Below, in pieces: positions 24,426 through 33,589 of a DNA stretch of 64,000 nucleotides. The notes below the pieces were generated by a model. That model saw only the letters and a list, made by a program, of their open reading frames with translations. It searched no databases and was not told where the DNA came from. The DNA is from Spirochaetales bacterium Spiro_12 (lineage in GTDB: Bacteria; Spirochaetota; Spirochaetia; Treponematales; Rectinemataceae). The translations under genes were made by a program, and so were the position numbers. The DNA lies in contig LVBN01000048.1 in assembly GCA_001603165.1 (NCBI GenBank), positions 29,480-93,479 on the forward strand, given 5' to 3'. The stretch's first letter is position 1; each line of letters opens with the position of its first letter.

Positions 24426-26303
24426 CTATCGATGCATACCCCCGGCTCGCTCGCCCCCCGCCGTCAGAGACTGAATCATGGCGGTGAGCTGGCTTAAGGT
24501 AAAAGGCTTGGATAAGAGCTCGTTCATTCCCGAAGCCCTGCAGCGTTCCAGTTCCTGAGTCCCTACCTTCGCGCTCATGCCGACAATTTTCGTTTTGGCT
24601 GAAGCCTTGGAGGACCGTATCAGTTTGCTGGCCTTAAGGCCGTCCATCCCGGGCATAAAACAGTCCATAAAAATTATGGCAAAGTCCTTGGAGGTGCTTC
24701 GGGCGAGGGCTTCCTCGCCCGAAGCGGCGAATTCTGGTTCGTAGCCGCGAAGCGCCAGCATGCGCCCCATGATGTCCCGGTTAGCCTCGCTGTCGTCGAC
24801 AACCAATATGGAAACAGCCTTCGGGTTTGGCGCCGTCCTGTATTCGCGCCGCTTTTCTTTAGCCGAATCGGGAGCCGGCGGCGGCTCTTGCTCCCGCAGA
24901 GGCTCCGGCCGGGGTCCGGTCTTACCTTCATCCTCCACTATCCTCAGGCGGGCGAAAAGGTCTTTAGGATCGCCGGAGAGCATAACGTCGGGCATGTAGA
25001 GCTGGCCCTTGACCGAGGGACCTTTGAACTGGATCGTGATCGTCTCCGACGGAGTCGGGGGCTGGATAGGCGAAGACGAGGGCATGGGCGCGGAGCCCGT
25101 CGCCGCCGAAGAATGAGGCTCCCGCGTCGACTCCTGCGTCGCCTCCCGAGCCGGCTCTGGCATCTCCGGAGGCATTTCATCGGATACAATTTCAGGCGCG
25201 TCCGTCTTTGCGGATTCCGTAGCCGCCCGAGCTTGAGGCTGCGTGGCCTCCGCCGGTCTAACGGCGTCCGGGGACCGCGCCGACCTTTCCCTTGCTTGAC
25301 GGCCCGCGGCACCGTCGAAAATTTCCGGAAAGGGAGACGCGGATTTTTTGCCCTGCCCGCCGGGGAGGGGAAACACTACTTCCACGGCCCTGTCGACGCG
25401 ATTGCCGGTCCTCTCCCTGCTTTTCAACAAAGCGAATAAAAAAACCGCCCCGGCCAGCGCCGCCACCCCGAGAAAATAGAGGGCGGGGCTTAAGGCCAGC
25501 CAGCCTCCGGCCGGCAGCACATAAAGACGCCAGGCGAGGCCCTGCAGATTCAAGGGAGCTGAGGCCACTCCCTGTCTAAAGGCCGCGATTTCTCCGGCGA
25601 TCATGATACCGGAAGCTCCGCCTCCTTTCCCGTCGACGGCGGAGCCTCCTTTCTGGGCGGCGGACGCGGGCCGCTCCTCGGCGGAGAGGGCAAAGGCAAA
25701 TCCAGGATATGAATCCTTTCCAATCCATGGTTCCATGAGGCTGTCGAAATCCAGGGTAAGGCTGACAAAGCCCCAGAACTTTCCGGAGTTGAAGACCGGG
25801 TACCGGAGGAAGAGCACGGAGCCTCCGTCCAGGGATTCGAAAGGTCCGGAAAAAACCGGCGCCTTTTGTTCCATGGCCAAGGTCAGGGCGTCCCGCCGCT
25901 CCGGATTCGAGAGAAGATCATGACCGACCAGGGATTCGCCATCTTTGACGGGAAAATGATAACGGACCAGCGCCGAGGGAGCGACGCTCACCCCGGTGAC
26001 ATAAGGAGCAAGGGACAACATAGCCGTGGCTATTCGGGCGACTTCTGATTCAGGTAAATCGGCATGCCTGGAAATGGAAGATGCCAATACCGAGGCTTCG
26101 TCCCTGAGCCCGACCAGATGTTTTTCCACCTCGGAGGCGACCCTGAACGCGACGCCCGAACAAAGATCCCGTTCGGAGGAGCGGAAGCGCACTACGATGC
26201 CGGTGAAAACCGCCATGACGCAGGCCGCGTAAAGCAAGGGCAGAATGAGCGCGGGGAAGGGCGAAGGCTTAAGCCTGGCGGTTTTTGTTGTCGTTTCGGT
26301 CAC
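24426..26303 (-). CDS. Membrane CHASE sensor fused to a receiver domain, no kinase
   Basis: A 625-residue protein. TM1 (about 17-38) and TM2 (about 272-293) flank a periplasmic CHASE-type sensor; GVSVAPSALVRYHFP, FSGPFESLDGG and LRYPVF are typical of it. A Pro/Ala/Glu/Ser-rich linker of about 190 residues (300-495) leads to a complete receiver domain (497-612) with Asp503/504, phospho-acceptor Asp547 in FMDCFMPGMDG, and Lys599. No HisKA, ATPase, GGDEF, EAL or methyl-accepting domain is present, so an external signal and a phosphorylation input meet without an evident output. GTG start with GAGGAAC upstream. The rhomboid gene follows 37 bp downstream and may be cotranscribed. Confidence 0.85.
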   Translation of the reverse strand: MTETTTKTARLKPSPFPALILPLLYAACVMAVFTGIVVRFRSSERDLCSGVAFRVASEVEKHLVGLRDEASVLASSISRHADLPESEVARIATAMLSLAPYVTGVSVAPSALVRYHFPVKDGESLVGHDLLSNPERRDALTLAMEQKAPVFSGPFESLDGGSVLFLRYPVFNSGKFWGFVSLTLDFDSLMEPWIGKDSYPGFAFALSAEERPASAAQKGGSAVDGKGGGASGIMIAGEIAAFRQGVASAPLNLQGLAWRLYVLPAGGWLALSPALYFLGVAALAGAVFLFALLKSRERTGNRVDRAVEVVFPLPGGQGKKSASPFPEIFDGAAGRQARERSARSPDAVRPAEATQPQARAATESAKTDAPEIVSDEMPPEMPEPAREATQESTREPHSSAATGSAPMPSSSPIQPPTPSETITIQFKGPSVKGQLYMPDVMLSGDPKDLFARLRIVEDEGKTGPRPEPLREQEPPPAPDSAKEKRREYRTAPNPKAVSILVVDDSEANRDIMGRMLALRGYEPEFAASGEEALARSTSKDFAIIFMDCFMPGMDGLKASKLIRSSKASAKTKIVGMSAKVGTQELERCRASGMNELLSKPFTLSQLTAMIQSLTAGGERAGGMHR

Positions 26304-26411
26304 ACTCCGTTCCTCTGGGTCAACATCTTACCCTGAAAGGAAAAGACCCGCAAGAAAGCCCGAAGGACGCCGTTTGGCCGCGGCGATGTCCTGCGGCCCA
26401 TAAAGGACATG

Positions 26412-26447
26412 AAAAGGGGCTGTCCCGGATACGTCCAAGACAGCCCC
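26412..26447 (-). terminator. Terminator after tRNA-Cys
   Basis: On the minus strand GGGGCTGTC and GACAGCCCC pair around a 14-nt loop and are followed by TTTTC, just downstream of tRNA-Cys. Confidence 0.85.
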
Positions 26448-26451
26448 CCGA

Positions 26452-26523
26452 AGGCGCCGATCGGAATTGAACCGATGCATAAAGGTTTTGCAGACCTCTC
26501 CCTTACCACTTGGGTACGGCGCC
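26452..26523 (-). tRNA. tRNA-Cys (GCA anticodon)
   Basis: A 72-nt cloverleaf. Acceptor stem GGCGCCG/CGGCGCC, D stem CCC/GGG, anticodon loop CTGCAAA (anticodon GCA), T arm ATCGG-TTCAATT-CCGAT, discriminator T. CCA is not encoded. It starts 61 bp after the secF stop in the same direction and may share the secDF transcript. Confidence 0.96.
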
Positions 26524-26584
26524 GATGTGGGGCACACTATAGCCTGGGCGCCCCTTCTCTGTAAAGAGCTTCGAGGTTTCGCCC

Positions 26585-27829
26585 TCAGGAAGCGCTGCCC
26601 TGGGGCTGCGCAGCCTCGGCGATCTTCGGCTCCTTCTTTTTCTTGTTCCTCGTATACCACCAGGCCACGAATCCGCTGGCGATATAGATGGTCGAATAGG
26701 TTCCGGATACCATGCCGACGAAGAGCGCCAGGGCGAAATCCTTCATACTGCCGGTGGTGAAGAAAAACAGAGCCAGGACCGTGAGCATGGTCGTGGCGGT
26801 TGTTATGATCGTTCGGCCCAGGGTGAGGGTAAGTGAATAATTGACCACATCCATGAACTTTTCGTTCGGCTGCAGTTTTTTCTGTTCCCGGATCCGGTCG
26901 AACTGCACGATCGTGTCGTTGATCGAGTAGCCCAGAATTGTGAGGATGGCGGCTATCGTCATCGAGCTGAACTCCATCCTCGTCCAGACGATAAATCCAA
27001 CCATCACGATAGCGTCCTGGGCGATGGCCAGGACAGCGCCGATGGCATAGCCGGCCTTAAAGCGGATGAGGGAGTAGAGGAAAATCAGCAAGAGGGTGGC
27101 GCCGACCAATAACAGGGCGGTACGGGACAAGCCTTGGGAATACCGGGCTCCCACGAAGTCGGTCTTGAGGACGACAACCCTATCCTGACCGAAAACTGCC
27201 TCGAGGCCCGAGACGAGGGCCTGCCTGGCGGTAGCGGAGAAATTGGGATCCTCCCCCGAATCTTCGACCCGAATCAGATAGCGCTGGCTGGATTCGGGTT
27301 TCAAGGTCTGTACCGAAATTTTTCCAAGCCCGACTATCGCCTCACGTACCTTGTCGATAGTGGAAAAAAGCTCGCCCTCCCCGGAAGCCGCCCGATGAAG
27401 TTTGATCGGATTCTTGCTTATAAGGGTATTGCCCTGCGAAGTAGGAATTAGAAGCGTCGACGGATAGCTTTCCTGGGCGGGATCGATGGACAACTCAATA
27501 CCGGCTTCGGCAGCCAGGGCTCCCGCGAGATCCTTGATCGTTCCATAGTTCTGATAGCTTAAAACCACCGTACGCTGCTCGATTTCAGCTCCGGAGAATA
27601 CCAGCGTGAGATTTTCGCCCGAGATTCTAAGCTCGGCGTTGCCTTTGCCGGAGTACCCCACGCTGCCGACCGGATAGGCAAGCTGCACAGTCTGGTTTAT
27701 ACCCGCCTGGAAGTCGACGCCGAGATTAAATCCCTTTGTGGCGTATCCAACAATGCTAAAGAGGATCAACCCCGCCGAGATTATGGCGGCGGGTATGAAA
27801 AATCGGCTGAATCGGATGACGCGTTTCAT
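26585..27829 (-). CDS. secF: Protein translocase subunit SecF, long form
   Basis: A 414-residue inner-membrane protein that, with SecD, uses the proton gradient to help pull proteins through SecYEG. TM1 is at about 10-30, and five helices (about 240-400) carry the conserved YSINDTIVQFDRIRE and a GRTIITTATTM segment. The first periplasmic domain, about 200 residues (33-235), is roughly twice the usual SecF size. The ATG directly follows the secD stop (TAAATG). The C-terminus is Lys-rich. Confidence 0.95.
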   Translation of the reverse strand: MKRVIRFSRFFIPAAIISAGLILFSIVGYATKGFNLGVDFQAGINQTVQLAYPVGSVGYSGKGNAELRISGENLTLVFSGAEIEQRTVVLSYQNYGTIKDLAGALAAEAGIELSIDPAQESYPSTLLIPTSQGNTLISKNPIKLHRAASGEGELFSTIDKVREAIVGLGKISVQTLKPESSQRYLIRVEDSGEDPNFSATARQALVSGLEAVFGQDRVVVLKTDFVGARYSQGLSRTALLLVGATLLLIFLYSLIRFKAGYAIGAVLAIAQDAIVMVGFIVWTRMEFSSMTIAAILTILGYSINDTIVQFDRIREQKKLQPNEKFMDVVNYSLTLTLGRTIITTATTMLTVLALFFFTTGSMKDFALALFVGMVSGTYSTIYIASGFVAWWYTRNKKKKEPKIAEAAQPQGSAS

Positions 27830-29560
27830 TTATTTGATCCTCCAGCTGATGGAGACGTTCTTCTGCTTAAGGACGTCGGTACCGAAATCGAAGATGAGCC
27901 TGGATACGAAGAGGGAAGTGAAAAGGCTGGTCATATTGCCGATGGCCAAGGAGATGGCGAAGCCCTGGATGGCTCCCGAACCCAGCTGGGCCAGGAAGAG
28001 GGCCGCGATAATCGTGGTGATATTGGAGTCCATGACCGCCCAGAAGGCTTTGTGGAAGCCGGCATCGATCGCCGCCTTCCTCGACTTGCCTTCCCGTATC
28101 TCTTCCTTTATGCGCTCGAAAATGACCACGTTCGCGTCAACGGCCATGCCCACGGTGAGCACAAAGCCGGCCAGCGAAGGCAGGGTAAGGGTGAGCTTAA
28201 AGGCGGTAAGCACCGAGAGCATGACATAAAGGTTGATGACCTGGGCAAGGGTGGCGTTGACGCCGGCGCTCTTGTAGAAGGCGAACATGAAGACGAAGAC
28301 GGCCAAAAGACCGACGATAATCGCCCGCTGGCCCTGGGCTATGGAATCCTCGCCGAGGGAGGCGCCGATAGCCTGCTGGTTGGCGACGCTCAAGGAGAGG
28401 GGAAGGGCTGCGGTTCTGAGCAATGTAGCCAAGTTCTGGGCTTCCACCGCGTCGAATCCCGATATGCGCACCGACTCCCGTATGGGTTCCTGGATCGTGG
28501 CGTAGGATTTGACCCTGTCGTCCAGCATGACCGCCAGGGATTTACCCACGTTGGCGCTGGTCAGCCCGTAGAAAAGATCGCCGCCTTCCTTGTCGAGCAC
28601 GAAATTCGTCTCGGGCCTTCCGGTGATCGGATCGCTGGAAACGGTGGCGCTCTGCACATGGCTGCCGTCCAGCCCGGGTTTCGCCTCGAGCACGAGGTAT
28701 CTGCCGGTGAACTCGTCCAACCCGTAGTTGTCCTTGGTATATACCTTCCGGATGATCTTTCCCTCGGGGATAATGCCGGGCACGGAGACTGTCATAGTCC
28801 TCTCGTCGACCCCGAGGGGATTGGTCGCCAAATACGAATCGAGGGCAGCGCTGGCTTCGGAGTCTACGATATAGAAAGCCAGGTTACCCTTGCCCATGAT
28901 AATGGAGTTGATCCGCTCCGGATCTGCGGTCCCAGGGATTTCGACATAGATCTGATCCTCGCCCTGCCGGCGAATAACCGGCTCGGTGAGACCGAACTGA
29001 TCGATGCGGCTGTTGAGCACTTCCACAGCCCGCTGCATGGCGTCTTCCCGATCAGCCGCGGTCAGCTCCCGGCCGAGCCTTTCGGCGAGAATTTCCATAT
29101 CGGCCTGTATGACCACCGACATTCCGCCGGCCAGGTCCAATCCGAGCTGAAGGGCGTTGCCGTGGCGCTTTTTCAGATCCAGCGATCGCTCCCTGTATCT
29201 GGCTTCGACGGCATCGAACATTGCACGCTCGCCGGAAAAGGCCGCAAGGATATTCGATGCGTTCCACTGGCCGGGGAGGGGTTTCTTTTTATCCTTGTAG
29301 GCTTTTTTCGCCACCTGCGTCACAAGCTCGTACTGCCTGGACAGGTCGGAAGCATCTCCGGCGAGGGCCCTGGCCTTTATATCGGTAAGCGCCGAATACG
29401 CCATTCTGCGGGAAAAGTCCCTGATCTGCTCGCGGGATCCAACAGCCACCGCCTGATCCTCTTTCGGAGTCAGGAAGTACCAGTGAATCGTCGGAAACAG
29501 GAAGGCGAAGGCGACGGCAATCACCAGGATTACGATGATCAGACGACGGATTTTACTCAT
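27830..29560 (-). CDS. secD: Protein translocase subunit SecD
   Basis: A 576-residue inner-membrane translocase subunit. An N-terminal helix (about 7-25) is followed by a large periplasmic region, with LGLDLAGGMSVVIQAD at about 118 and the PVIRRQGEDQIYVEIPG strand. Six helices form the C-terminal third, with TVGMAVDANVVIFERIKEE, the proton-pathway motif. The frame remains open to 29830, but ATG 29560 gives the family N-terminus with GGAG 9 nt upstream; the extra part overlaps yajC. A perfect 32-bp palindrome lies between yajC and secD. Confidence 0.96.
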   Translation of the reverse strand: MSKIRRLIIVILVIAVAFAFLFPTIHWYFLTPKEDQAVAVGSREQIRDFSRRMAYSALTDIKARALAGDASDLSRQYELVTQVAKKAYKDKKKPLPGQWNASNILAAFSGERAMFDAVEARYRERSLDLKKRHGNALQLGLDLAGGMSVVIQADMEILAERLGRELTAADREDAMQRAVEVLNSRIDQFGLTEPVIRRQGEDQIYVEIPGTADPERINSIIMGKGNLAFYIVDSEASAALDSYLATNPLGVDERTMTVSVPGIIPEGKIIRKVYTKDNYGLDEFTGRYLVLEAKPGLDGSHVQSATVSSDPITGRPETNFVLDKEGGDLFYGLTSANVGKSLAVMLDDRVKSYATIQEPIRESVRISGFDAVEAQNLATLLRTAALPLSLSVANQQAIGASLGEDSIAQGQRAIIVGLLAVFVFMFAFYKSAGVNATLAQVINLYVMLSVLTAFKLTLTLPSLAGFVLTVGMAVDANVVIFERIKEEIREGKSRKAAIDAGFHKAFWAVMDSNITTIIAALFLAQLGSGAIQGFAISLAIGNMTSLFTSLFVSRLIFDFGTDVLKQKNVSISWRIK

Positions 29561-29620
29561 TCCGGTAACTCCACTTTGTAAGCGTAAAACCCGAGTCCTA
29601 TCCGCGGCGCCATGGCACAA

Positions 29621-29652
29621 CGCCGCAGGTCCTCGGCCGAGGACCTGCGGCG
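29621..29652. repeat. Perfect 32-bp palindrome between yajC and secD
   Basis: The arms CGCCGCAGGTCCTCGG and CCGAGGACCTGCGGCG are exact reverse complements with no loop. There is no following T run on the minus strand, so it is not a classical terminator. A role in mRNA processing or stability within the operon is possible. Confidence 0.9.
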
Positions 29653-29675
29653 GCAGGGAATCGGGCCTTCTAAGG

Positions 29676-30089
29676 CTATTTCTTTTCTTCTTCGGACTTC
29701 TCTGCTGTTTTTTCGGTCTTCTGGGGCTTCTCGGCCGCGGGAGCGGGTTCCTCGGCGGCTTTTTCCTCGACCTTCGAGGCCGAGACGGTGGCCACTGCGG
29801 ACTTGGAGAACTCGATCCTGCAATCGTCATCGACTTTTACGACAACCGTGCCTTCCTTGACCGCATGGACAGTGCCGTGGATTCCGCCGATGGTGACAAT
29901 CCGGTCGCCCTTCTTGACGGCCTCGATCATCTTCTTCATCTCTTTCTGCTTCTTATTCTGGGGGCGGATGATGAGGAAATAAAACACCACGAATACAAGG
30001 CCGAAAGTGACGAGGGTGGAAACCATCTGACCGCTCGAGCTGCCTGCCGCGGCCTGGAGAAGTACCAGGCCCTGGGAGATAGAATTCAT
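29676..30089 (-). CDS. yajC: Preprotein translocase accessory subunit YajC
   Basis: A 137-residue protein with one N-terminal membrane helix (about 21-41), then FYFLIIRPQNKKQKEMKKM and KKGDRIVTIGGIHGTV, both diagnostic of YajC. The C-terminal 35 residues are a low-complexity Glu/Ala/Pro/Lys tail absent from short YajC proteins. It associates with SecDF. ATG 30089 has AAGGAT upstream, so the longer frame to 30128 is rejected. First gene of yajC-secD-secF. Confidence 0.95.
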   Translation of the reverse strand: MNSISQGLVLLQAAAGSSSGQMVSTLVTFGLVFVVFYFLIIRPQNKKQKEMKKMIEAVKKGDRIVTIGGIHGTVHAVKEGTVVVKVDDDCRIEFSKSAVATVSASKVEEKAAEEPAPAAEKPQKTEKTAEKSEEEKK

Positions 30090-30184
30090 ATTCAATCCTT
30101 TACGTAAAGATTCGAAAAAAATTAGCACGGATAGCTAAGACTCGTCAAGCTGAAGGCCTAAAAGGCCTCGGGCCGGAAGGGCCT

Positions 30185-31129
30185 TCAAGCGCTGATAACG
30201 GTGCCCGCCCTTCCCTCCACGGCGAGGCTGGCGTTCTCCATGGAAGTAATGATCACCTCGGCTCCTCCGCGTTTTACAAAGTCGCAGGCGGCCTCGATCT
30301 TAGGGCCCATGGATCCCCTGGGGAACTGGCCCTCGGCCAGGAAACGCTCGCATTCCGTTACGCTCAACCTGTCGAAAAACCGCTGATCCGGTTTTTTGAA
30401 GTTGATCGCCACCTTTTCGACCCCGGTCAGTATTATAAGTTGATCCGCGGCTATGAGGCTGGCCAGGAGCGCGGAAGCCCTATCCTTGTCTATGACGGCG
30501 TCCACGCCTTCCAGGCTGCCATCCTTTTCCCGGCAGACCGGGACACCGCCGCCGCCCGCGGCGATGACTATTTTCCCGTCCCGGAGCAGATCCCTGATCG
30601 TCTCCTTTTCCACCACGTCCAGAGGCAGGGGGCTGGGCACTACCCTTCTATAGCCTCTTCCCGGATCTTCCTTGATGATCCATCCACGGGCGGAAAGTTG
30701 TTCGACCTGCTCGGCCCTGTAAAAAGGACCCACGTACTTGGTCGGGTTCAGCATGGAAGGGTCCTGGGGGTCCACCACCACCTGGGTGATCAGGGTGACC
30801 ACTTCCTTGCGGAGCCCCGCCTTGTTGAGGGCATTTGCCAAGCTCTGGGCGATCATATAGCCCATGGAGCCTTGGGTATCCGCCACGATCACCCCCAGGG
30901 GCGATGGAGGGACCTGAGAACTGGCGGCTTCGTTGCGGATAAGATGGACCCCCGCCTGGGGCCCATTGCCGTGGGTGAGCACTACCCTATGCCCCTGGGC
31001 TATCATATCGACAATGGCGGTCAAACTTTTCCGCGTATTGGCGAACTGCTGGGTTATGGTGCCCTCGGTGCCTTCTTCGATTATCGCGTTGCCGCCCAAT
31101 GCGACCACGATCGTCTTGCGCTCTTTCAT
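30185..31129 (-). CDS. arcC: Carbamate kinase
   Basis: A 314-residue cytosolic enzyme interconverting carbamoyl phosphate + ADP with carbamate + ATP, the energy-yielding step of arginine or purine fermentation. Motifs: VVALGGNAI at the N-terminus, THGNGPQAG, AAGGGGVPV, IDKDRASALLA and GSMGPKIEAA. Start 31129 has AAGGGG upstream and matches the family N-terminus; the longer frame adds unrelated residues. No arginine deiminase or ornithine transcarbamylase gene is nearby. Confidence 0.95.
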   Translation of the reverse strand: MKERKTIVVALGGNAIIEEGTEGTITQQFANTRKSLTAIVDMIAQGHRVVLTHGNGPQAGVHLIRNEAASSQVPPSPLGVIVADTQGSMGYMIAQSLANALNKAGLRKEVVTLITQVVVDPQDPSMLNPTKYVGPFYRAEQVEQLSARGWIIKEDPGRGYRRVVPSPLPLDVVEKETIRDLLRDGKIVIAAGGGGVPVCREKDGSLEGVDAVIDKDRASALLASLIAADQLIILTGVEKVAINFKKPDQRFFDRLSVTECERFLAEGQFPRGSMGPKIEAACDFVKRGGAEVIITSMENASLAVEGRAGTVISA

Positions 31130-31409
31130 CGTAGTTCCCCTTTTGTTCAATGACGCGAAAAGCCCCGCCGCTATGGCCGCGGCTTGTTCAACCGCGGCGA
31201 ACTCCAAGTATATCATTTTACCCAAGGCTGGCAAGGCGAAATCGAAAATAAGGTCTTTCTATATAAATATTTATAATTTATGAATATTTATCCTTATCCT
31301 GGGATCGGGGGGCGAGCGCCCCTGGAGTTTCTCCGTCGCTTTGTTCGTCTGCCCACGGGGAAAAGGGAATCCCCCGATCGGGGCGCTCGCCCCGGTCCTC
31401 GATTGGTTG

Positions 31410-31415
31410 TATACT
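31410..31415 (+). promoter_or_regulatory. -10 element of ispH
   Basis: TATACT ends 6 nt before the ispH ATG and there is no ribosome site. The -35 region is not recognisable. A leaderless start is suggested. Confidence 0.45.
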
Positions 31416-31421
31416 GGTACT

Positions 31422-32312
31422 ATGCAAATAGTGAGAGCCCCGGTCCTGGGCATGTGCATGGGTGTGCGCAGGGCCGAAGAAAAGGCGAAAAAAGCGGCCC
31501 AGCGGGCCAAGGAGCTTTCGAAGCCCGTTTTCACCTACGGCCCCCTTATCCACAATCCCCAGGCGGTTAAGGCATTGGAGAGCCTGGGAGTAAGGGTGCT
31601 GGAGCCCGAAGCCTTCGAACGAGGAGAATTGGACGGGAAAGCCAAGGGCTCGATCGTGGTCATCAGGGCTCACGGGGCCCCGCCCGAAGCCCTGTTGCGC
31701 CTGAATTCCCTGGGCGTCGAGGTGGTGGACGCCACCTGTCCCCGGGTGCTCAAAAGCCAAAAAAAGGCCGCGTCGCTCATAGAGAAGGGCTTTTCCCTGG
31801 CCATAGCGGGGGATCGGTCACATGGAGAAGTAACGGGAATACTGGGGTACGCGCCGGGCGCCGTGGTGGTTCAAAACGCCGCGGAGGCCGCGGTTCTTGC
31901 CAAGGAATGGGAACGCAGGCCCGTGGCTCTCATCGCCCAGACCACGATAAAGAAGAGCGAGTACGACGCCATAGCGGCCCTGTTCGAAGCCCACTGCCCC
32001 TCGTTTTTAGCCTTCGACACCCTCTGCCCGGCCACCGCGGAACGCCAAAAAGCGCTCAAGAAGATGGCCGGAGAGGTGGAAGCGCTACTCGTCGTGGGGG
32101 GCAAGAACTCCGCCAATACACAGCGGCTTTTCATGGCCGCCAAGGAAACCGGGAAACCGGCCTGGCATATCGAAACCGCCTCCGAACTACCGAGGGAAAT
32201 CTTTGGATATACCTCGGTGGGGCTTACGGCGGGAGCATCCACCCCCGATTCGGTGGTGGACGATGTGGAATCGACACTGATGAAAGGAGAATACGATGGA
32301 CCTGCTTCCTGA
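31422..32312 (+). CDS. ispH: 4-hydroxy-3-methylbut-2-enyl diphosphate reductase
   Basis: A 296-residue 4Fe-4S enzyme, last step of the MEP isoprenoid pathway, making IPP and DMAPP. The three cluster cysteines are in GMCMGVRRA (Cys12), DATCPRV and FDTLCPATAERQ. Substrate His residues are in IRAHGAPP and DRSHGEVTG, and GGKNSANTQRL is the usual C-terminal motif. ATG 31422 gives the standard N-terminus. No Shine-Dalgarno is present and TATACT lies 6 nt upstream, so it may be translated from a leaderless message. Overlaps the nitroreductase gene by 17 bp. Confidence 0.95.
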   Translation: MQIVRAPVLGMCMGVRRAEEKAKKAAQRAKELSKPVFTYGPLIHNPQAVKALESLGVRVLEPEAFERGELDGKAKGSIVVIRAHGAPPEALLRLNSLGVEVVDATCPRVLKSQKKAASLIEKGFSLAIAGDRSHGEVTGILGYAPGAVVVQNAAEAAVLAKEWERRPVALIAQTTIKKSEYDAIAALFEAHCPSFLAFDTLCPATAERQKALKKMAGEVEALLVVGGKNSANTQRLFMAAKETGKPAWHIETASELPREIFGYTSVGLTAGASTPDSVVDDVESTLMKGEYDGPAS

Positions 32313-32868
32313 ACTGCTGGGGCGAAGAGCCCGGAGGGCTTTATCGAACGAGGCCTTGGACAGGGCTGTTGTTTCCAGACTACTAAAGGCCGCTACTTTG
32401 GCGCCTTCCTGCTTTAACAATCAGCCCTGGCGCATCCTCGCGGTTGAGCGGAGCCAGGAAGGTCCGGAATACCGGAGCCTGGCCGAATCCCTCACCACGG
32501 CCAACGCCTGGGCGCTGGAGGCCCCCCTTCTGCTTGTCTTCGCCACCGCGGCGCACCTGGATTGCAGACTGGACTCGGGGCGGGATTACGCCTACTTCGA
32601 CCTGGGACAGGCAGCCATGGCCTTACAACTTCAGGCCCAAAGGGAAGGTTTGTACGCCCACCCCATGGCCGGATTTTCCCCTTCCAAACTCAAGAGCGCC
32701 CTCAAAATACCTCCCGAGCTGGTTCCGCTTTGCCTGATCGCGGTAGGCAAGCCCGGCGATCCGGAAAAACTCGCCGAAGGCCCGCGCAAAAGCGAATTCT
32801 CGCCCCGCAGCAGAAAAGCATTGGGCGAAGTCGCCTTTTCCGGCGATTTTTCGACCCCCTGGGCCTAA
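32296..32868 (+). CDS. Nitroreductase-family flavoprotein
   Basis: A 190-residue FMN-dependent oxidoreductase of the nitroreductase superfamily. [12 protein letters not shown] and [14 protein letters not shown] are the FMN-phosphate and dimer-interface motifs. [18 protein letters not shown] and [13 protein letters not shown] follow in the usual order. It would reduce nitro compounds, quinones or a similar substrate with NAD(P)H. AAAGGAG sits before the ATG inside the end of ispH, so the two are cotranscribed. Confidence 0.9.
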   Translation: MDLLPELLGRRARRALSNEALDRAVVSRLLKAATLAPSCFNNQPWRILAVERSQEGPEYRSLAESLTTANAWALEAPLLLVFATAAHLDCRLDSGRDYAYFDLGQAAMALQLQAQREGLYAHPMAGFSPSKLKSALKIPPELVPLCLIAVGKPGDPEKLAEGPRKSEFSPRSRKALGEVAFSGDFSTPWA

Positions 32869-32945
32869 GGAGCTTAGGCTCGGACCCGGCAGTTGACCTC
32901 AGACCGATATTTACCCCTTTCCGAGGTCGTGATAGTGTGAACCCC

Positions 32946-33560
32946 ATGGCGCTCAACAAGGTGATCGGCATATGCGGAGGGTCGGGGTCGGGCAAGACGA
33001 CCATAGTCCGAAAAATTTCGGAACTTGTCTCGGACTTCGTTTTCATTCCCCAGGACAGTTACTATAAATCGGCGGAGTTCATTTCGAACGCCAACATCAC
33101 GGCCTTTAACTTCGATCATCCCGACGCCTTCGACAATCCCCTGATCATCGAACAGCTGAGCGCCCTCAAGCGCGGCGAGCGCATCGAAATGCCCACCTAC
33201 GATTTCGTTCATCACCGCAGAACCGAGGAGACGGTAAAGGTATCGCCCAAGAAGGTGGTTATCTTCGAGGGCATCATGGTATTCACCAATAAGGATGTCC
33301 GGGACCTCATAGACCTTAAGATATTCGTGGACACCCCCGATGATATCCGTTTCATCCGAAGACTGATTCGGGATATAAAAGAACGGGGAAGGACAGTGGA
33401 CTCGGTGGTCGAACAGTATCTGAACGTCGTAAGACCGGGACACTATCAGTTCATAGAACCCACAAAGGCCTACGCCGACATAATAATTCCCGAGGGCGGC
33501 GCGAACGAACGGGCCCTGGACGTCCTTGTTTCCTTCATCAATTCAGTGATCAACACCTAA
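32946..33560 (+). CDS. udk: Uridine kinase-family protein
   Basis: A 204-residue P-loop kinase of the pyrimidine salvage family (uridine/cytidine to UMP/CMP). Walker [28 protein letters not shown] and TYDFVHHRR are the standard Udk landmarks, and [15 protein letters not shown] follows. ATG 32946 gives the family N-terminus. The gene lacks a clear ribosome site (GATAGT lies 9 nt upstream), so a short or absent leader is possible. The longer frame from 32562 is an overlap with the nitroreductase gene. Confidence 0.92.
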   Translation: MALNKVIGICGGSGSGKTTIVRKISELVSDFVFIPQDSYYKSAEFISNANITAFNFDHPDAFDNPLIIEQLSALKRGERIEMPTYDFVHHRRTEETVKVSPKKVVIFEGIMVFTNKDVRDLIDLKIFVDTPDDIRFIRRLIRDIKERGRTVDSVVEQYLNVVRPGHYQFIEPTKAYADIIIPEGGANERALDVLVSFINSVINT

Positions 33561-33589
33561 AGAACCGTCCGGAAAAACTGCAGGCCCAC

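Noticed and set aside
28052..29581. A 509-codon open frame antisense to secD
   Set aside because: It lies entirely opposite a gene with clear SecD motifs and shows no recognisable protein features.
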